NCBI GenBank assembly: GCA_035944135.1
Contig: DASZBM010000001.1
Location: 604,797 to 668,796 of the forward strand
Reading direction: 5' to 3'
DNA length: 64,000 bases
Source of the DNA: Acidobacteriaceae bacterium
Lineage (GTDB): Bacteria > Acidobacteriota > Terriglobia > Terriglobales > Acidobacteriaceae
Shown: in pieces, positions 63,711 to 64,000 of the stretch
Layout of the letters: each line of letters starts with the position of its first letter
Numbering within the stretch: the stretch's first letter is position 1
Notes under the pieces: generated by a model
Databases searched by the model: none
What the model was told of the DNA's origin: nothing
Seen by the model: only the letters and a program-made list of their open reading frames with translations
Made by a program: the position numbers and the translations under genes

Positions 63711-64000
63711 CCCTAACGCCGATACACTTGAAATCACGCGGTTTTGCTCACTACGGCACGGAACGCGACATGCGCTCCCGCCTCGTCTCTCTGTGGAACT
63801 CTCAGGAGTTTTGCTGCGCTCGAAGAAAAATAACAAGGCAGCGTCAGACCGTCGCCAGGAATCCGATCGCACCCGATCGCTCAACCCAGGACACGTCGGC
63901 CTTCCCGAGGCAACGTACACCTAAGCCTTAAGCATCTCCGCTGCGCAACCCCCTGTCAAGAAATCCCTTTTCTGTCGCAGTATCAGGCACTTGATCTGCT
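63711..64000. other. 290-bp upstream region at the right edge
   Basis: On the minus strand, TTGACA (about 63949-63954) with a GATGCT 17 bases later is a possible promoter for yajC-secD-secF. No gene is supported on either strand. Confidence 0.4.

Overview
The window looks like chromosomal DNA of an Acidobacteriota member, probably class Terriglobia (Acidobacteriaceae type). This is inferred from the high-GC coding style, the many exported Gfo/Idh/MocA and TonB-linked proteins, the lysine-rich histone-like tails and the interspersed repeats. There is no rRNA gene here to prove it. I see no prophage, insertion sequence or CRISPR array. Most of the DNA is coding, and single-strand operons alternate along it.

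Region by region. 1-3.5 kb: 5'-end part of a large GH13 amylase-like protein (running off the left edge), a response regulator with a histone-like tail, and infC, whose only plausible start is an ATC codon. 3.7-9.6 kb: tyrS, a DUF1275 membrane protein and a phytoene-dehydrogenase-like enzyme in one minus operon, then a YjbR protein, two DoxX-like membrane paralogues and an SDR. 9.6-18 kb: lipid A genes (fabZ, lpxA, later lpxI) interrupted by exported hydrolytic genes (esterase, GH5, alpha/beta hydrolase), an exported oxidoreductase and an exported peroxiredoxin. 18-26.7 kb: an acidic-head/basic-tail histone-like protein, a LysM lytic transglycosylase, then the housekeeping run ispE, tRNA-Gln, prs, rplY, pth, rpsF, rpsR, rplI. 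26.8-30.4 kb: FtsX/MacB-type permease, Tat-exported Gfo/Idh/MocA protein and an EamA protein among repeats.

30.5-35 kb is the most interesting part. Four tightly packed minus-strand genes encode a lone receiver protein, a TonB-dependent receptor, a YfiR-like periplasmic protein and a CHASE8-type histidine kinase. They look like a YfiR/YfiN-like envelope sensor whose cyclase output has been replaced by a phosphorelay. 35-41 kb holds the lower Weimberg pathway (aldonate transporter, YjhG-type dehydratase, FAH-fold dehydratase, 2-oxoglutarate semialdehyde dehydrogenase). 41-44 kb carries a Tat-exported amine oxidase, broken by a frameshift in this sequence, facing a Tat-exported PLP aminotransferase.

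44-52.4 kb is a complete phosphate module (phoR-like kinase, porin, pstS, pstC, pstA, pstB, phoU) with candidate Pho boxes and a strong hairpin between pstS and pstC. 52.5-56.9 kb: CoA-transferase pair, SDR, TPR lipoprotein, a truncated SRPBCC gene and a 2H phosphoesterase. 56.9-60.4 kb is a Ton energiser operon: tonB, exbB and three exbD paralogues with hairpins between them. 60.7-63.7 kb is secF, secD and yajC. The Ton operon may energise the receptor of the 30-35 kb sensory module.
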